Counted from the first letter of the stretch, positions 1-9,203 are shown. The stretch is DNA of 22,158 nt from UKL13-2 sp043756275 (GCA_043756275.1 JAYURJ010000302.1:1-22158), one strand, 5' to 3'. Notes: generated by a model from the letters alone, not told the origin. Made by a program: numbers and translations.

Positions 1-1086
1 GCCGGCTTCTTCGTCGGTGCTGTTGAGCACGTCGAGGTTGTCTTCCAGCGCTCCCATCCACGGGTTCATCTTTTCTTCTTCGGTGCCCGGCAGGAAACCG
101 ATATCTTCACCGACCGGCACCGTGACGCGGGTGATGATGATTTCGGAATAAACCTTGTGCTCCAGCGTCTGCATCAGCGCAGACGCAAGCGTGAGCAAGG
201 TCTTGCCGGTGCCAGCCTGTCCGAGCAGTGTGACGAAATCAACTTCCGGATCCATCAGTACATTAAGCGCAAAATTCTGCTCACGATTGCGCGCAACAAT
301 GCCCCAGATATTGTTTTTCTGGTGCGTGTAGTCCTTGAGTGTTTTGAGTACAACCGTTTTGCCCTCCTGTGCAGCGACGATGGCGTAGAACGGCTTATCC
401 TCATCCTGATAAACGAATTCGTTCACGCTTAGTGTCGGCACCAGCGGACCTTTCACGCGATAGAGCGTGCGGCCATGTTCCTGCCAGGATTCAATATCCT
501 TGCCGTGCTTGTCCCAGAAATCTTTAGGCAGCTCACGCATGCCGGTGTAGAGAAGGTCGGTATCCTCCAGCACCTTGTCGTTGAAATAATCTTCTGCCGC
601 GACACCAATGGCGCGCGCCTTGATGCGCATGTTGATGTCTTTGGACACCAGCACCACGCTACGTTTCGGATTATGGTGTTGCAAGTCAAGGGCGACGGCC
701 AGAATCTGGTTGTCGGCCTTGCCGCTGTCGGGCAGGGCACTTGGGAATTCCACGCTGACCGGACGTGTTTGCAACATCAGGCGACCGGAGGCCTGCTTGG
801 TGCCCAGGTCCTTCAACGGCACGCCGTTTTCGATGTCACTTTCCTGACTCGATACGATCTCATCCAGAAACCGCGTCGCCTGACGTGCGTTGCGCGCGAC
901 CTCTGTCATTCCCTTCTTGTTGTTGTCCAGTTCTTCCAACGTGATCATTGGCAGATAGATATCGTGCTCTTCAAAACGAAACAGCGATGTCGGATCGTGC
1001 ATGAGCACATTGGTATCGAGCACGAAAATTTTTGTCGTGCTGATTTTGGGGGAAGGGGCTTTGCTGTTTCCGGGTCTGGGGGCCAA
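1..1086 (-). CDS. PIN-PhoH family ATPase (partial, 3' end outside window)
   Basis: This is a fusion of an N-terminal PIN-type RNase-like domain and a C-terminal PhoH P-loop ATPase, the architecture called PhoH2 and thought to act as an RNA helicase/nuclease. The PIN domain begins around residue 19 with VLDTN (Asp24) and contains TLEELD near residue 50 and a KADNQILA acidic motif. The Walker A motif GQAGTGKT lies at residues 289-296. 362 codons are present; the end of the ATPase domain, including Walker B, is beyond position 1. No ATG lies between the upstream in-frame stop and the PIN domain. I chose TTG at 1086 because GAGGA sits about 7 nt upstream of it. The gene lies downstream of bcp on the same strand, but a terminator-like hairpin intervenes, so it probably has its own promoter. 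The family is certain; the cellular substrate is not. Confidence 0.93.
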   Translation of the reverse strand, partial: MAPRPGNSKAPSPKISTTKIFVLDTNVLMHDPTSLFRFEEHDIYLPMITLEELDNNKKGMTEVARNARQATRFLDEIVSSQESDIENGVPLKDLGTKQASGRLMLQTRPVSVEFPSALPDSGKADNQILAVALDLQHHNPKRSVVLVSKDINMRIKARAIGVAAEDYFNDKVLEDTDLLYTGMRELPKDFWDKHGKDIESWQEHGRTLYRVKGPLVPTLSVNEFVYQDEDKPFYAIVAAQEGKTVVLKTLKDYTHQKNNIWGIVARNREQNFALNVLMDPEVDFVTLLGQAGTGKTLLTLASALMQTLEHKVYSEIIITRVTVPVGEDIGFLPGTEEEKMNPWMGALEDNLDVLNSTDEEAG

Positions 1087-1167
1087 GTCGTTTTCCTCTA
1101 TGGATAGTCACAAAACATGCACTGAACTACTTACCCGCAATTCACGACAGTGAATTCGGCACTTTTC

Positions 1168-1200
1168 ACCCTCTCCTTTGGGAGAGGGTTGGGGTGAGGG
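1168..1200. repeat. REP-like extragenic palindrome (GGGAGAGGGTTGGGGTGAGGG type)
   Basis: Arms ACCCTCTCC and GGAGAGGGT (9 bp, loop TTTG) are followed by a TTGGGGTGAGGGG tail. This sequence type is a familiar dispersed extragenic palindrome in many proteobacterial genomes. Only one copy is visible in the window, so its repetitive nature is from general knowledge, not shown here. Confidence 0.6.
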
Positions 1201-1240
1201 GTTGAGCATTTCCCTTTGATCCCGAACGGAATGCTCAATC

Positions 1241-1283
1241 AAAAGTGAAAAACCCTCTTAGAGCTAAGCGCTCGAAGAGGGTT
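1241..1283 (-). terminator. Rho-independent terminator after bcp
   Basis: Arms AACCCTCTT (1251-1259) and AAGAGGGTT (1275-1283) form a 9-bp stem extended inward by GAGC/GCTC. Read on the minus strand, the stem runs into GGGTTTTTCACTTTT, a U-tract typical of intrinsic termination. It lies about 85 bp beyond the bcp stop and would separate arnD-bcp transcription from the PhoH gene. Confidence 0.6.
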
Positions 1284-1368
1284 GATCGAATGTGGTGGAC
1301 TCAAGTCTTAGGGTCGAATGTGGTTGCGGCTGTGTAGGCAATTGACTGTATTAGAGTACTCAAAAACA

Positions 1369-1839
1369 TTATGCCACGCTTTTTGTGACACTTTTTGCAG
1401 CGAGCAATACGGCGGCGGCATGGCCATCGACCTTCACGTCGCGCCACTCCTGCACGATCTCATTATTGCGGCCCATCAGAAAAGTCGAGCGTTGAATGCC
1501 CATCACCTTTTTACCGTACATGTTTTTCTCTTTGATGACGTCAAAGATTTTGCAGAGCTTCTCGTCGCTGTCTGACAGCAGATCAAATGGGAACTTCATG
1601 TTCGCCTTGAATTTTTCGTGGCTTGAGATCGAATCACGCGACACGCCAAATACCTTGACCCCAGCGCGTTGAAATTCATCATGCAAATCGCGGAATTGCT
1701 CGCCCTCCAAAGTGCAACCCGGGGTCGCGTCCTTGGGGTAAAAATAGAGGACGTAGTGATAGCCCCTGAAGGCGGCACTCGCAAAGCGTTGGTTGCCCGT
1801 AGCGGGAACTTCAAAATCGGCGACAGATTGATTTGGCAT
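1369..1839 (-). CDS. bcp: Thioredoxin-dependent thiol peroxidase (Bcp/PrxQ peroxiredoxin)
   Basis: This cytoplasmic peroxiredoxin reduces H2O2 and organic or fatty-acid hydroperoxides with electrons from thioredoxin. The 156-residue length fits the family. The active-site motif YPKDATPGCT places the peroxidatic cysteine at Cys42, and later family blocks (FDLLSDSDEKLC, VIKEKNMYGKKVMGIQRSTFL) are intact. The resolving cysteine found five residues after the peroxidatic one in E. coli-type Bcp is absent (PGCTLEGEQ). The only other cysteine is Cys96, so this is either a 1-Cys enzyme or one that resolves through a distant residue. ATG 1839 has AAGGA upstream at good spacing. The gene follows the arnD-like gene after a 43-bp gap, so the two are probably co-transcribed. 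Confidence 0.95.
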   Translation of the reverse strand: MPNQSVADFEVPATGNQRFASAAFRGYHYVLYFYPKDATPGCTLEGEQFRDLHDEFQRAGVKVFGVSRDSISSHEKFKANMKFPFDLLSDSDEKLCKIFDVIKEKNMYGKKVMGIQRSTFLMGRNNEIVQEWRDVKVDGHAAAVLLAAKSVTKSVA

Positions 1840-1882
1840 TCAAGATCCTTGGAAAAAATTGATGATGCTCAAACTCAAACGT

Positions 1883-2872
1883 TCAGGCAGCTTGTTTGAA
1901 ATCAATCAACGAGGGCAAAAAAGGTCTGCCTTGCACTAATAATGAGCCACTGCGGCCTGGCACAGTTCCGCGATCTGCGGTGAAGTAGGGCAGATGCGCG
2001 CGGTTCAGATGTCGATAGACCGTATCGGTCGAGACGAGTTCATATTCCTGCTCGCGCCAACCGCTGAGCAGCTTTTCAAACACAGGCAATAGCCGCATGC
2101 CCTCCAGTTCCGCATGCAGCGTAAATACATGCGCAGTCATCGGTTCCCGCGATCCCGCAATGACAGGCGATGGGGCTGCTGTAATGGCGAGCAACCGTTC
2201 GTGGACGTTCGATTCGGTGCAGGTATCGAGCCCAATCAACTCGTCGAGCGTCGGCAGCGTGGTTGGAATCTGCGGGCAATCGATGATCTCCGCGTTGATC
2301 ACGGGAAAGTGTGGAACTGCAACGGGCAGCAAAGCGCGGCCATCGGAGCAATAGTCGAATCCCATTTCCTGCGTCAGGCGAAGAGCATGGCTGGACATTT
2401 GCCAGCCAGCCGCGCCGTGGGTTCGAGCGGGAAGTTTGAAAATTTCCGTAAAGCGTTCCTGCGCACGTGACATTTCGCGTCGTGTCCAATCGGCGTTTTC
2501 GTGTTCGACCCCGTCCTGCCATTTGACATGATCCCAAGTATGAATGCCGACCTCGAAGCCCTCATCTCGCGTCTTTTGCATGATGCCGGCACAGTTTCTA
2601 CCAATGTCCGGGCCGGGCAGCAGGGTGCCATACAAGAGCGTGGGAAAACCGTAGTGCGAGACCACCGAGGTGCGCTTCACTTTGCCCAGAAAGCCTTTAC
2701 GAAACAGGCGCTTGATCGCCCGGCCTGTGTGGTCGGGACCTAAGCTAAACAGAAACGTAGCGCCAGCACCGTGTTTTTTGAGCACGTTGATCAGCGCCGG
2801 GACACCAACTTTCGTTCCCTTGAGCGTATCGACATCAATTTTGAGCGCGAGATATTTTTTTGTTTTGGTCAT
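1883..2872 (-). CDS. arnD: ArnD-like polysaccharide deacetylase (4-deoxy-4-formamido-L-arabinose-phosphoundecaprenol deformylase family)
   Basis: This is a NodB-fold metal-dependent deacetylase most like ArnD, which removes the formyl group from undecaprenyl-phosphate-linked 4-formamido-arabinose during L-Ara4N modification of lipid A (polymyxin resistance). Visible ArnD hallmarks are ALKIDVDT (residues 9-16, catalytic/metal Asp13 and Asp15), the metal motif HTWDH (111-115), IPTTLPTLDELIG, and a C-terminal FTLHAELEG block. I start at ATG 2872 (329 aa) because AGGAAAG lies just upstream; the open frame continues to 3088 but would run over the globin gene. It is slightly longer than the E. coli enzyme (about 296 aa), with a short C-terminal tail. 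No other arn gene is in the window, so the natural substrate could be another lipid-linked amino sugar. It shares a 72-bp divergent intergenic region with the globin gene. Confidence 0.88.
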   Translation of the reverse strand: MTKTKKYLALKIDVDTLKGTKVGVPALINVLKKHGAGATFLFSLGPDHTGRAIKRLFRKGFLGKVKRTSVVSHYGFPTLLYGTLLPGPDIGRNCAGIMQKTRDEGFEVGIHTWDHVKWQDGVEHENADWTRREMSRAQERFTEIFKLPARTHGAAGWQMSSHALRLTQEMGFDYCSDGRALLPVAVPHFPVINAEIIDCPQIPTTLPTLDELIGLDTCTESNVHERLLAITAAPSPVIAGSREPMTAHVFTLHAELEGMRLLPVFEKLLSGWREQEYELVSTDTVYRHLNRAHLPYFTADRGTVPGRSGSLLVQGRPFLPSLIDFKQAA

Positions 2873-2944
2873 GCTTCTTTCCTGTGTGACAAATATACCG
2901 CAACGGCGAGACGCGCTATTGAACCGTGTTGTTAAAATGCCCAC

Positions 2945-3355
2945 ATGACACACGACATTGATGAGCCGCGCCATCCACTCACCCCATATGACCTGATCGG
3001 CGGGGAGGATCAGGTACAAAAGCTGGTGGGGCGCTTTTATGACTTCATGGATGAAGACCCGGACTTTTTCCAAATACGCAAACTGCATCCGCTGTCACTG
3101 GACGGGTCGCGCGCGAAACTATTCAAATTTTTGATGGGCTGGTTGGGTGGCCCACCGCTATATGAGCAGGAATATGGACATCCGCGTTTGCGGGCACGGC
3201 ATTTGCCGTTTGCGATTGCGTCCGTCGAGCGCGATCAGTGGCTCGCCTGCATGGCGCGTGCAATGGCCGAGATTGGTGTGGAAGCAGGGCTGCAAAAGCG
3301 CCTTGGTCAGTCATTTTTTCAAACGGCTGACTGGATGCGCAACACCGAGGGTTAA
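2945..3355 (+). CDS. Group II truncated haemoglobin
   Basis: This 136-residue protein has the 2-over-2 globin fold of the TrHb group II (GlbO-like) family: haem proteins that bind O2 and NO and are linked to aerobic or nitrosative stress. Visible hallmarks are FY at 31-32 (Tyr32 = B10 distal ligand), FLMGWLGGPPLY (62-73), the proximal-histidine motif HPRLRARHLPF with His86, and QWLACM with Trp99 at the G8 position that defines group II. The start at 2945 has no strong ribosome-binding site. A minimal ATG-CCC-ACA-TGA reading frame at 2938 ends over the start codon, so translation by re-initiation is conceivable. The gene is divergent from arnD and upstream of typA on the same strand. Confidence 0.95.
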   Translation: MTHDIDEPRHPLTPYDLIGGEDQVQKLVGRFYDFMDEDPDFFQIRKLHPLSLDGSRAKLFKFLMGWLGGPPLYEQEYGHPRLRARHLPFAIASVERDQWLACMARAMAEIGVEAGLQKRLGQSFFQTADWMRNTEG

Positions 3356-3531
3356 TGTGGTGTAAATAAGGTCGACAAGGACGGACCGGAGCCGGTGCGC
3401 TAAAACATTGAAAGATTTGGATTGTCATAGAGAAAATAGGGCGGTCGTGGTAAACTTTCAGGTTACCTAAATCCTCCTGTTTTTCTTTCCACACCACTTT
3501 CCACATCCGCCTCTCTTTTTGAAAGCAATTC

Positions 3532-5346
<1,815 letters not shown>

Positions 5347-5367
5347 AATTTGTCAAGAGTGAGCATG

Positions 5368-5407
5368 GGTGCGGTAGTTCAGGCATAAACGGCTGAAAAG
5401 CCGCACC
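5368..5407. other. Stem-loop pair downstream of typA
   Basis: GGTGCGG (5368-5374) can pair with CCGCACC (5401-5407). A smaller hairpin, CGGCT-GAAA-AGCCG (5390-5403), uses part of the same right arm, so the two folds compete. There is no U-tract, so a simple intrinsic terminator is not supported. It may still end or stabilise typA mRNA. Confidence 0.35.
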
Positions 5408-5409
5408 AG

Positions 5410-5474
5410 TACTAGAGGTAGGTATTGCCGATGGATGTTCAAACACTGGTTGTTCTGCTTTTAATTGCAGCTGC
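5410..5474 (+). repeat. Upstream copy of a 65-bp direct repeat covering the rmuC ribosome-binding site and start
   Basis: This stretch matches 5572-5636 at a constant offset of 162 bp with about six mismatches. It carries the TACTAGAGG Shine-Dalgarno region, the TTG/ATG start pair and the first codons of rmuC. The copies diverge after 5474, exactly where the REPIN-like element begins. Confidence 0.9.
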
Positions 5475-5478
5475 GTAG
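5425..5478 (+). pseudogene. Truncated rmuC N-terminal fragment (17 codons)
   Basis: Starting at TTG 5425 (or ATG 5431), this copy of the rmuC start encodes MPMDVQTLVVLLLIAAA and then stops at TAG 5476-5478, which lies inside the left arm of the inserted repeat element. It keeps the same AGAGG ribosome-binding site as the intact gene, so a 15-17 residue hydrophobic peptide might still be made. I read it as the remnant of an rmuC start disrupted by insertion or recombination. The intact gene restarts at 5587. Confidence 0.7.
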
Positions 5479-5566
5479 GTTGGGTTAGGCGTAGCCGTAA
5501 CCCAACACGGTCTGGGCAATAGCCACCGTTGTTGGGTTACGACGCTTCGCGTCTAACCCAACCTAC
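5475..5566. repeat. REPIN-like element (two inverted GTTGGGTTA-type palindromes)
   Basis: Perfect 14-bp terminal inverted repeats GTAGGTTGGGTTAG (5475-5488) and CTAACCCAACCTAC (5553-5566) enclose a second inverted pair, GTAACCCAACA (5497-5507) and TGTTGGGTTAC (5530-5540). Each half can fold as its own hairpin (GTTGGGTTA...TAACCCAAC), and the whole can fold as a cruciform. This is the architecture of a REP doublet mobilised in trans by RAYT transposases; the sequence type is familiar from many proteobacterial genomes. No transposase gene is nearby. Confidence 0.75.
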
Positions 5567-5571
5567 TTGGT

Positions 5572-5636
5572 TACTAGAGGTATGCATTGCCGATGGATGT
5601 TCAAACACTGGTTGTTCTGCTCGTAATTGCAGTCGC
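5572..5636 (+). repeat. Downstream copy of the 65-bp direct repeat (active rmuC start)
   Basis: This is the second copy of the 5410-5474 sequence. It contains the ribosome-binding site AGAGG and the functional start of rmuC. Differences from the upstream copy include codons CTC GTA versus CTT TTA and GTC GCC versus GCT GCG, so the copies have diverged or came from different alleles. Confidence 0.9.
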
Positions 5637-6984
5637 CGCGTTGGCGGGTGCAGTGATTTGGCTGGGGCTTTCATTATCGAGCGCTCTCAGAAAGCATGAT
5701 CCGCGATTGATCGATGCGGCTCAGGAAGCGCGCCACCGCGCGATGCTTACCGATTTGGCCGATGGCCTTGCCAAGCAAGGCGAGCGCATTTACAGCAGCC
5801 AACACGATGCCACCGAACGTTTGCGCCAATCTCTTTCCACCTTGCAGTTAGAGCAGTCCCAAAATCTGGCTGGCAATCGCGAAGAGCTAATCAAGCAACT
5901 CGCGCATTTGAATCTTGAATTGCAGCAACGCCAGGATGCACTCAAAGCGGCGATGCTTGGTGGCACGCTGGCGAAATTGAGCGAGCAGGGCTTGGCTCAA
6001 CAGCAATCGATTGAAGCCACCATGCGTCTGGTCACCGGCCAGATCACCGCCACCATCGATGGCCTCACCAAATCCACCGACACCCGGCTAGCCGAAATTG
6101 GCGGCAAGGTAAACGAGCGTCTCGATGAAGGGTTCAAGAAAACCAACGAGACATTTGTCAGCGTGATGTCGCGCCTTGCGACGATAGACGAGGCGCAAAA
6201 GAAGCTTGATGGCCTGACCACCAACGTCGTGAGCCTTCAGCAATTGCTCGGCGACAAACGTTCGCGCGGCGCGTTTGGCGAAGTGCAACTTGAAACCATC
6301 ATTCGCAACGTGTTGCCAGAATCATCCTTCGAGTTTCAGTACAGCTTTGCCTATGCCGGTCACGACGTGCGTGCCGACTGCGTGTTGAAATTGCCCGAGC
6401 CGGTGGGCCTGATTGCGGTGGACTCGAAGTTTCCGCTGGAAAATTACGAGCGCATGATATCGGATGGCCCTGATCGGGCGTCGCCGGCGATGTTCAAGAT
6501 CGATGTCAAGAAACATATCGAGGCCATCGCATCCAAATACATCATTGCCAACGTGACATCCGAGGGCGCGGTCATGTTTATCCCCGCTGAAGCGGTGTTC
6601 GCGGAAATCCATGCGCACCACCGCGATCTGGTCGAATTCGCGCAGATTCGCCGCGTCTGGATCGTCTCGCCGACCACGATGATGGCGGTGCTCAATACCG
6701 TTCGCGCGGTGTTGAAGGACGTTGAGACACGCAAGCAGATTCACATCATCAAGGACGAATTAGGCAAACTGGGCAAGGAGTTTTCGCGTTTTGATGAACG
6801 CATGAAAAAACTGGCCGATCACATTCGTCAGGCCAATGAAGATGTCAAAGACGTTGCGGTCACCAGCAAGAAAATCAGCGACCGGTTTGCCTCCATTGAA
6901 AAGGTTGAACTGGACCATCCAAAACTTGTTGATGACGCATCCAAACCCAGCCTCACACTGGTCAAATCGGACCCTGACTCCTGA
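5587..6984 (+). CDS. rmuC: DNA recombination protein RmuC
   Basis: RmuC-family proteins limit recombination between short inverted repeats; the conserved core resembles PD-(D/E)XK nucleases. This 465-residue protein has an N-terminal membrane anchor (residues about 6-30, LVVLLVIAVAALAG), a long coiled-coil region (about 40-215), then the RmuC domain with GAFGEVQLETII, SKFPLENYERM and the RRVWIVSPTTMMAVL block. I use TTG 5587 because AGAGG lies 6 nt upstream; ATG 5593 gives a protein two residues shorter. Its promoter and 5' region have been duplicated around a REPIN-like element, so transcription may be altered. The prolyl oligopeptidase gene follows after 23 bp. It is notable that a gene whose product acts on inverted repeats is itself flanked by one. 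Confidence 0.94.
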   Translation: MPMDVQTLVVLLVIAVAALAGAVIWLGLSLSSALRKHDPRLIDAAQEARHRAMLTDLADGLAKQGERIYSSQHDATERLRQSLSTLQLEQSQNLAGNREELIKQLAHLNLELQQRQDALKAAMLGGTLAKLSEQGLAQQQSIEATMRLVTGQITATIDGLTKSTDTRLAEIGGKVNERLDEGFKKTNETFVSVMSRLATIDEAQKKLDGLTTNVVSLQQLLGDKRSRGAFGEVQLETIIRNVLPESSFEFQYSFAYAGHDVRADCVLKLPEPVGLIAVDSKFPLENYERMISDGPDRASPAMFKIDVKKHIEAIASKYIIANVTSEGAVMFIPAEAVFAEIHAHHRDLVEFAQIRRVWIVSPTTMMAVLNTVRAVLKDVETRKQIHIIKDELGKLGKEFSRFDERMKKLADHIRQANEDVKDVAVTSKKISDRFASIEKVELDHPKLVDDASKPSLTLVKSDPDS

Positions 6985-7007
6985 ATTCAACTTTGCGCAT
7001 ATATCCC

Positions 7008-9161
7008 ATGAAAAAATCCCTGCTCATCCTCTCGGCACTCGTGTCTACGACTCTTCTGGCGCAAACCATGACCGCACCACCCACTCGCAAAGGCGATCAA
7101 GTTGATGTCTACCATGGCACCAGCGTAGCTGATCCTTACCGATGGCTGGAAGACGACAACAGCGAAGAAACCAAGGCATGGGTTAAAGCGCAAAACGCGG
7201 TCACCGAAAAATACCTGGCCTCGCTTCCACAGCGCGAACCCGTCAAAAAACTCTACAAAGATCTGTACAACTTTGAAAAATTCGGCACGCCCCTCAAGGA
7301 GGGCGGCCGGTATTTTTATACCCGTAACGACGGGTTGCAGCAGCAAGCTGTGCTGTACATGGTCAAGTCGTTGAATGACGCGCCCACGGTCGCACTTGAC
7401 GCCAACACGCTGTCGAAAGACGGTACTGTCGCTACCACTGGCACGGTTGTCAGCCGAGACGGCAAGTATCTCGCTTACGGCATCGCCGGTGCCGGTTCGG
7501 ATTGGCAGGAATGGAAAGTGCGCGATCTTGGCACGGGTATAGATTTGCCGGATGTCATCAAGTGGGTAAAATTTTCCACCGCTGAATGGACGCCCGATGG
7601 CAAAGGATTTTTCTATTCGCGTTACGACGCGCCCTTGGCCGGTGCCGCGCTGACGGGCAGCAATTACTTCCAGAAACTCTATTACCACCGTCTTGGCACC
7701 GAACAGGCCAGCGATGTCCTCGTTTTTGAAAACAAAGAAAAGAAAGAATGGGGCTTCGGCGCGTCTGTGAGTGACGATGGCCGCAATCTGCTGATATTTG
7801 TGTGGCAAGGTGCGGGCCGCAAGAATGGCCTGCTGTGGATGCCATTGAAAGACGGCAGTTTTTCCGCCTCCTCGAACGTCGCACCCACGCCGATCACGCT
7901 TGAGTTCGATGCCGAGTACTCGCCCGTCGGCATGAGCGGTAATACGCTGTGGGTAAAGACGGATCTCGATGCCCCAAAGGGTCGTATCGTCGCGATCAAT
8001 CTCGCCAAATTGGCGCGCGCGAACTGGAAAACCATCGTGAAAGAGCGCAAGGAAACGCTGACCGGCGCCAGCGCCGTGGGCGGTCATTTGTTCGCGCAAT
8101 ACTTGAAAGATGCGGCCGCTGAAGTACGCGAGCATGCTGCGGACGGGAAATTCATTCGTGCCGTGAAATTACCGGGTGTGGGTTCGGCGGGTGGCTTTGG
8201 CGGGCGCTTCAATCAGCACGAGACTTTTTTCAATTTCACTAGTTTGACCACGCCCGGCGAGATCTATCACTACGACGTAAAATCGGGTACGGCAACACTT
8301 TTCAAGCGACCGAAGACAGCATTCAAAGCGACAGAATTTGTCACCCGTCAGGCGTTTGTGACCAGCAAGGACGGCACCAAGGTCCCTATTTTTATCGCGC
8401 ACAAAAAAGGCATCAAGCTCGATGGCAGTAATCCGACCCTGCTATATGGCTACGGCGGATTCAATATTAGCGAAACGCCAACCTATCGGGTCACCGCTGC
8501 AGCGTGGATGCAGATGGGCGGCATTTATGTTACGACCTGCCTGCGCGGCGGCGGCGAATACGGTGCCCAGTGGCACGACGCCGGCGTCAAGCTGAACAAG
8601 CAAAACGGTTTCGATGACTTCATCGCGAGCGCTGAGTGGTTGATCGAAAATAAATATACCTCGCCAGCAAAGCTGGCGATCAACGGCGGCTCCAATGGCG
8701 GCCTGCTGGTGGGCGCGGTATTGAATCAACGACTGGAATTATTTGGCGCGGCGGTGCCGGAAGTCGGCGTGATGGATATGTTGCGTTTCCAAAAATTCAC
8801 CATCGGCTGGGCATGGATACCCGAATATGGCTCCTCTGACAAAGCCGACGAATTCAAGGCTCTGTACGCTTATTCGCCCTTGCACAACGTCAACCGCGGC
8901 AAATCCTACCCGCCGACCATGGTCATGACCGCCGATCACGATGATCGCGTCGTACCCGCACACAGCTTCAAGTACGTGGCCGAAATGCAGGAGGCAGCGA
9001 CCGCAACAACACTTGGCCGCGCGGGCGCAACCGGGCCCATCCTCGCCCGCATTGAGACGCAAGCTGGACACGGTGCTGGAACGCCGACGTCAAAAATCAT
9101 CGACGAGCGCGGTGACTTGCTCGCCTTTGTTGCCAACGCGTTGAAGATTGAGGTGAAGTAA
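7008..9161 (+). CDS. Secreted prolyl oligopeptidase (peptidase family S9A)
   Basis: This serine peptidase should cleave short peptides after proline. A lipophilic signal peptide (MKKSLLILSALVSTTLLAQ) predicts export to the periplasm. The N-terminal DPYRWLED motif begins the seven-bladed propeller section. The C-terminal alpha/beta-hydrolase domain carries GGSNGG with catalytic Ser562, ADHDDRV with the acid at about Asp645, and AGHGAG with His688. At 717 residues it matches S9A length. I prefer ATG 7008, since it begins a clean signal peptide, over the in-frame TTG at 6993. There is no obvious Shine-Dalgarno, and the gene lies 23 bp after rmuC, so coupled transcription is plausible. Confidence 0.95.
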   Translation: MKKSLLILSALVSTTLLAQTMTAPPTRKGDQVDVYHGTSVADPYRWLEDDNSEETKAWVKAQNAVTEKYLASLPQREPVKKLYKDLYNFEKFGTPLKEGGRYFYTRNDGLQQQAVLYMVKSLNDAPTVALDANTLSKDGTVATTGTVVSRDGKYLAYGIAGAGSDWQEWKVRDLGTGIDLPDVIKWVKFSTAEWTPDGKGFFYSRYDAPLAGAALTGSNYFQKLYYHRLGTEQASDVLVFENKEKKEWGFGASVSDDGRNLLIFVWQGAGRKNGLLWMPLKDGSFSASSNVAPTPITLEFDAEYSPVGMSGNTLWVKTDLDAPKGRIVAINLAKLARANWKTIVKERKETLTGASAVGGHLFAQYLKDAAAEVREHAADGKFIRAVKLPGVGSAGGFGGRFNQHETFFNFTSLTTPGEIYHYDVKSGTATLFKRPKTAFKATEFVTRQAFVTSKDGTKVPIFIAHKKGIKLDGSNPTLLYGYGGFNISETPTYRVTAAAWMQMGGIYVTTCLRGGGEYGAQWHDAGVKLNKQNGFDDFIASAEWLIENKYTSPAKLAINGGSNGGLLVGAVLNQRLELFGAAVPEVGVMDMLRFQKFTIGWAWIPEYGSSDKADEFKALYAYSPLHNVNRGKSYPPTMVMTADHDDRVVPAHSFKYVAEMQEAATATTLGRAGATGPILARIETQAGHGAGTPTSKIIDERGDLLAFVANALKIEVK

Positions 9162-9203
9162 CAGTGCTTCGTACCCGCTCTGCCTGCGAAGCGAAGATTC
9201 ATT

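Larger units (their letters stand above)
1087..1368. other. Repeat-rich intergenic region between bcp and the PhoH gene
   Basis: No gene is supported here. The region holds a REP-like hairpin (1168-1200), an inverted repeat TTGAGCATT/AATGCTCAA (1202-1210 and 1230-1238), a terminator hairpin (1251-1283), a small dyad TTCAC/GTGAA (1141-1154), and an 11-bp direct repeat TCGAATGTGGT (1286-1296 and 1314-1324). CACTTTT (1160-1166) and AAAAGTG (1241-1247) could also pair and enclose the first two hairpins. The promoter of the PhoH gene should lie near 1090-1160, but I see no convincing -35/-10 pair. Confidence 0.7.

Noticed and set aside
475..1107. 210-codon open frame on the plus strand
   Set aside because: It is antisense to the PIN-PhoH gene, which has clear motifs; its own protein shows no recognisable family and no good ribosome-binding site.
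2873..3088. N-terminal extension of the ArnD-like protein to an upstream start at 3088
   Set aside because: The extension would overlap the globin gene and lacks family similarity, whereas ATG 2872 has AGGAAAG just upstream and begins the ArnD domain.
3383..3400. ACCGG/CCGGT hairpin after the globin gene as a terminator
   Set aside because: The loop would be only 2 nt and there is no U-tract.
5410..5636. CRISPR-like or tandem-repeat array
   Set aside because: There are only two copies, imperfect, and they encode a gene start; the spacer is an inverted-repeat element.
6993..7007. TTG start of the prolyl oligopeptidase five codons upstream
   Set aside because: ATG 7008 gives a clean signal peptide beginning MKKSLL; the longer form adds a non-typical lead and has no better ribosome-binding site.
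6987..8135. 382-codon open frame antisense to the prolyl oligopeptidase
   Set aside because: The sense frame has a signal peptide and full catalytic triad; the antisense product has no recognisable features.
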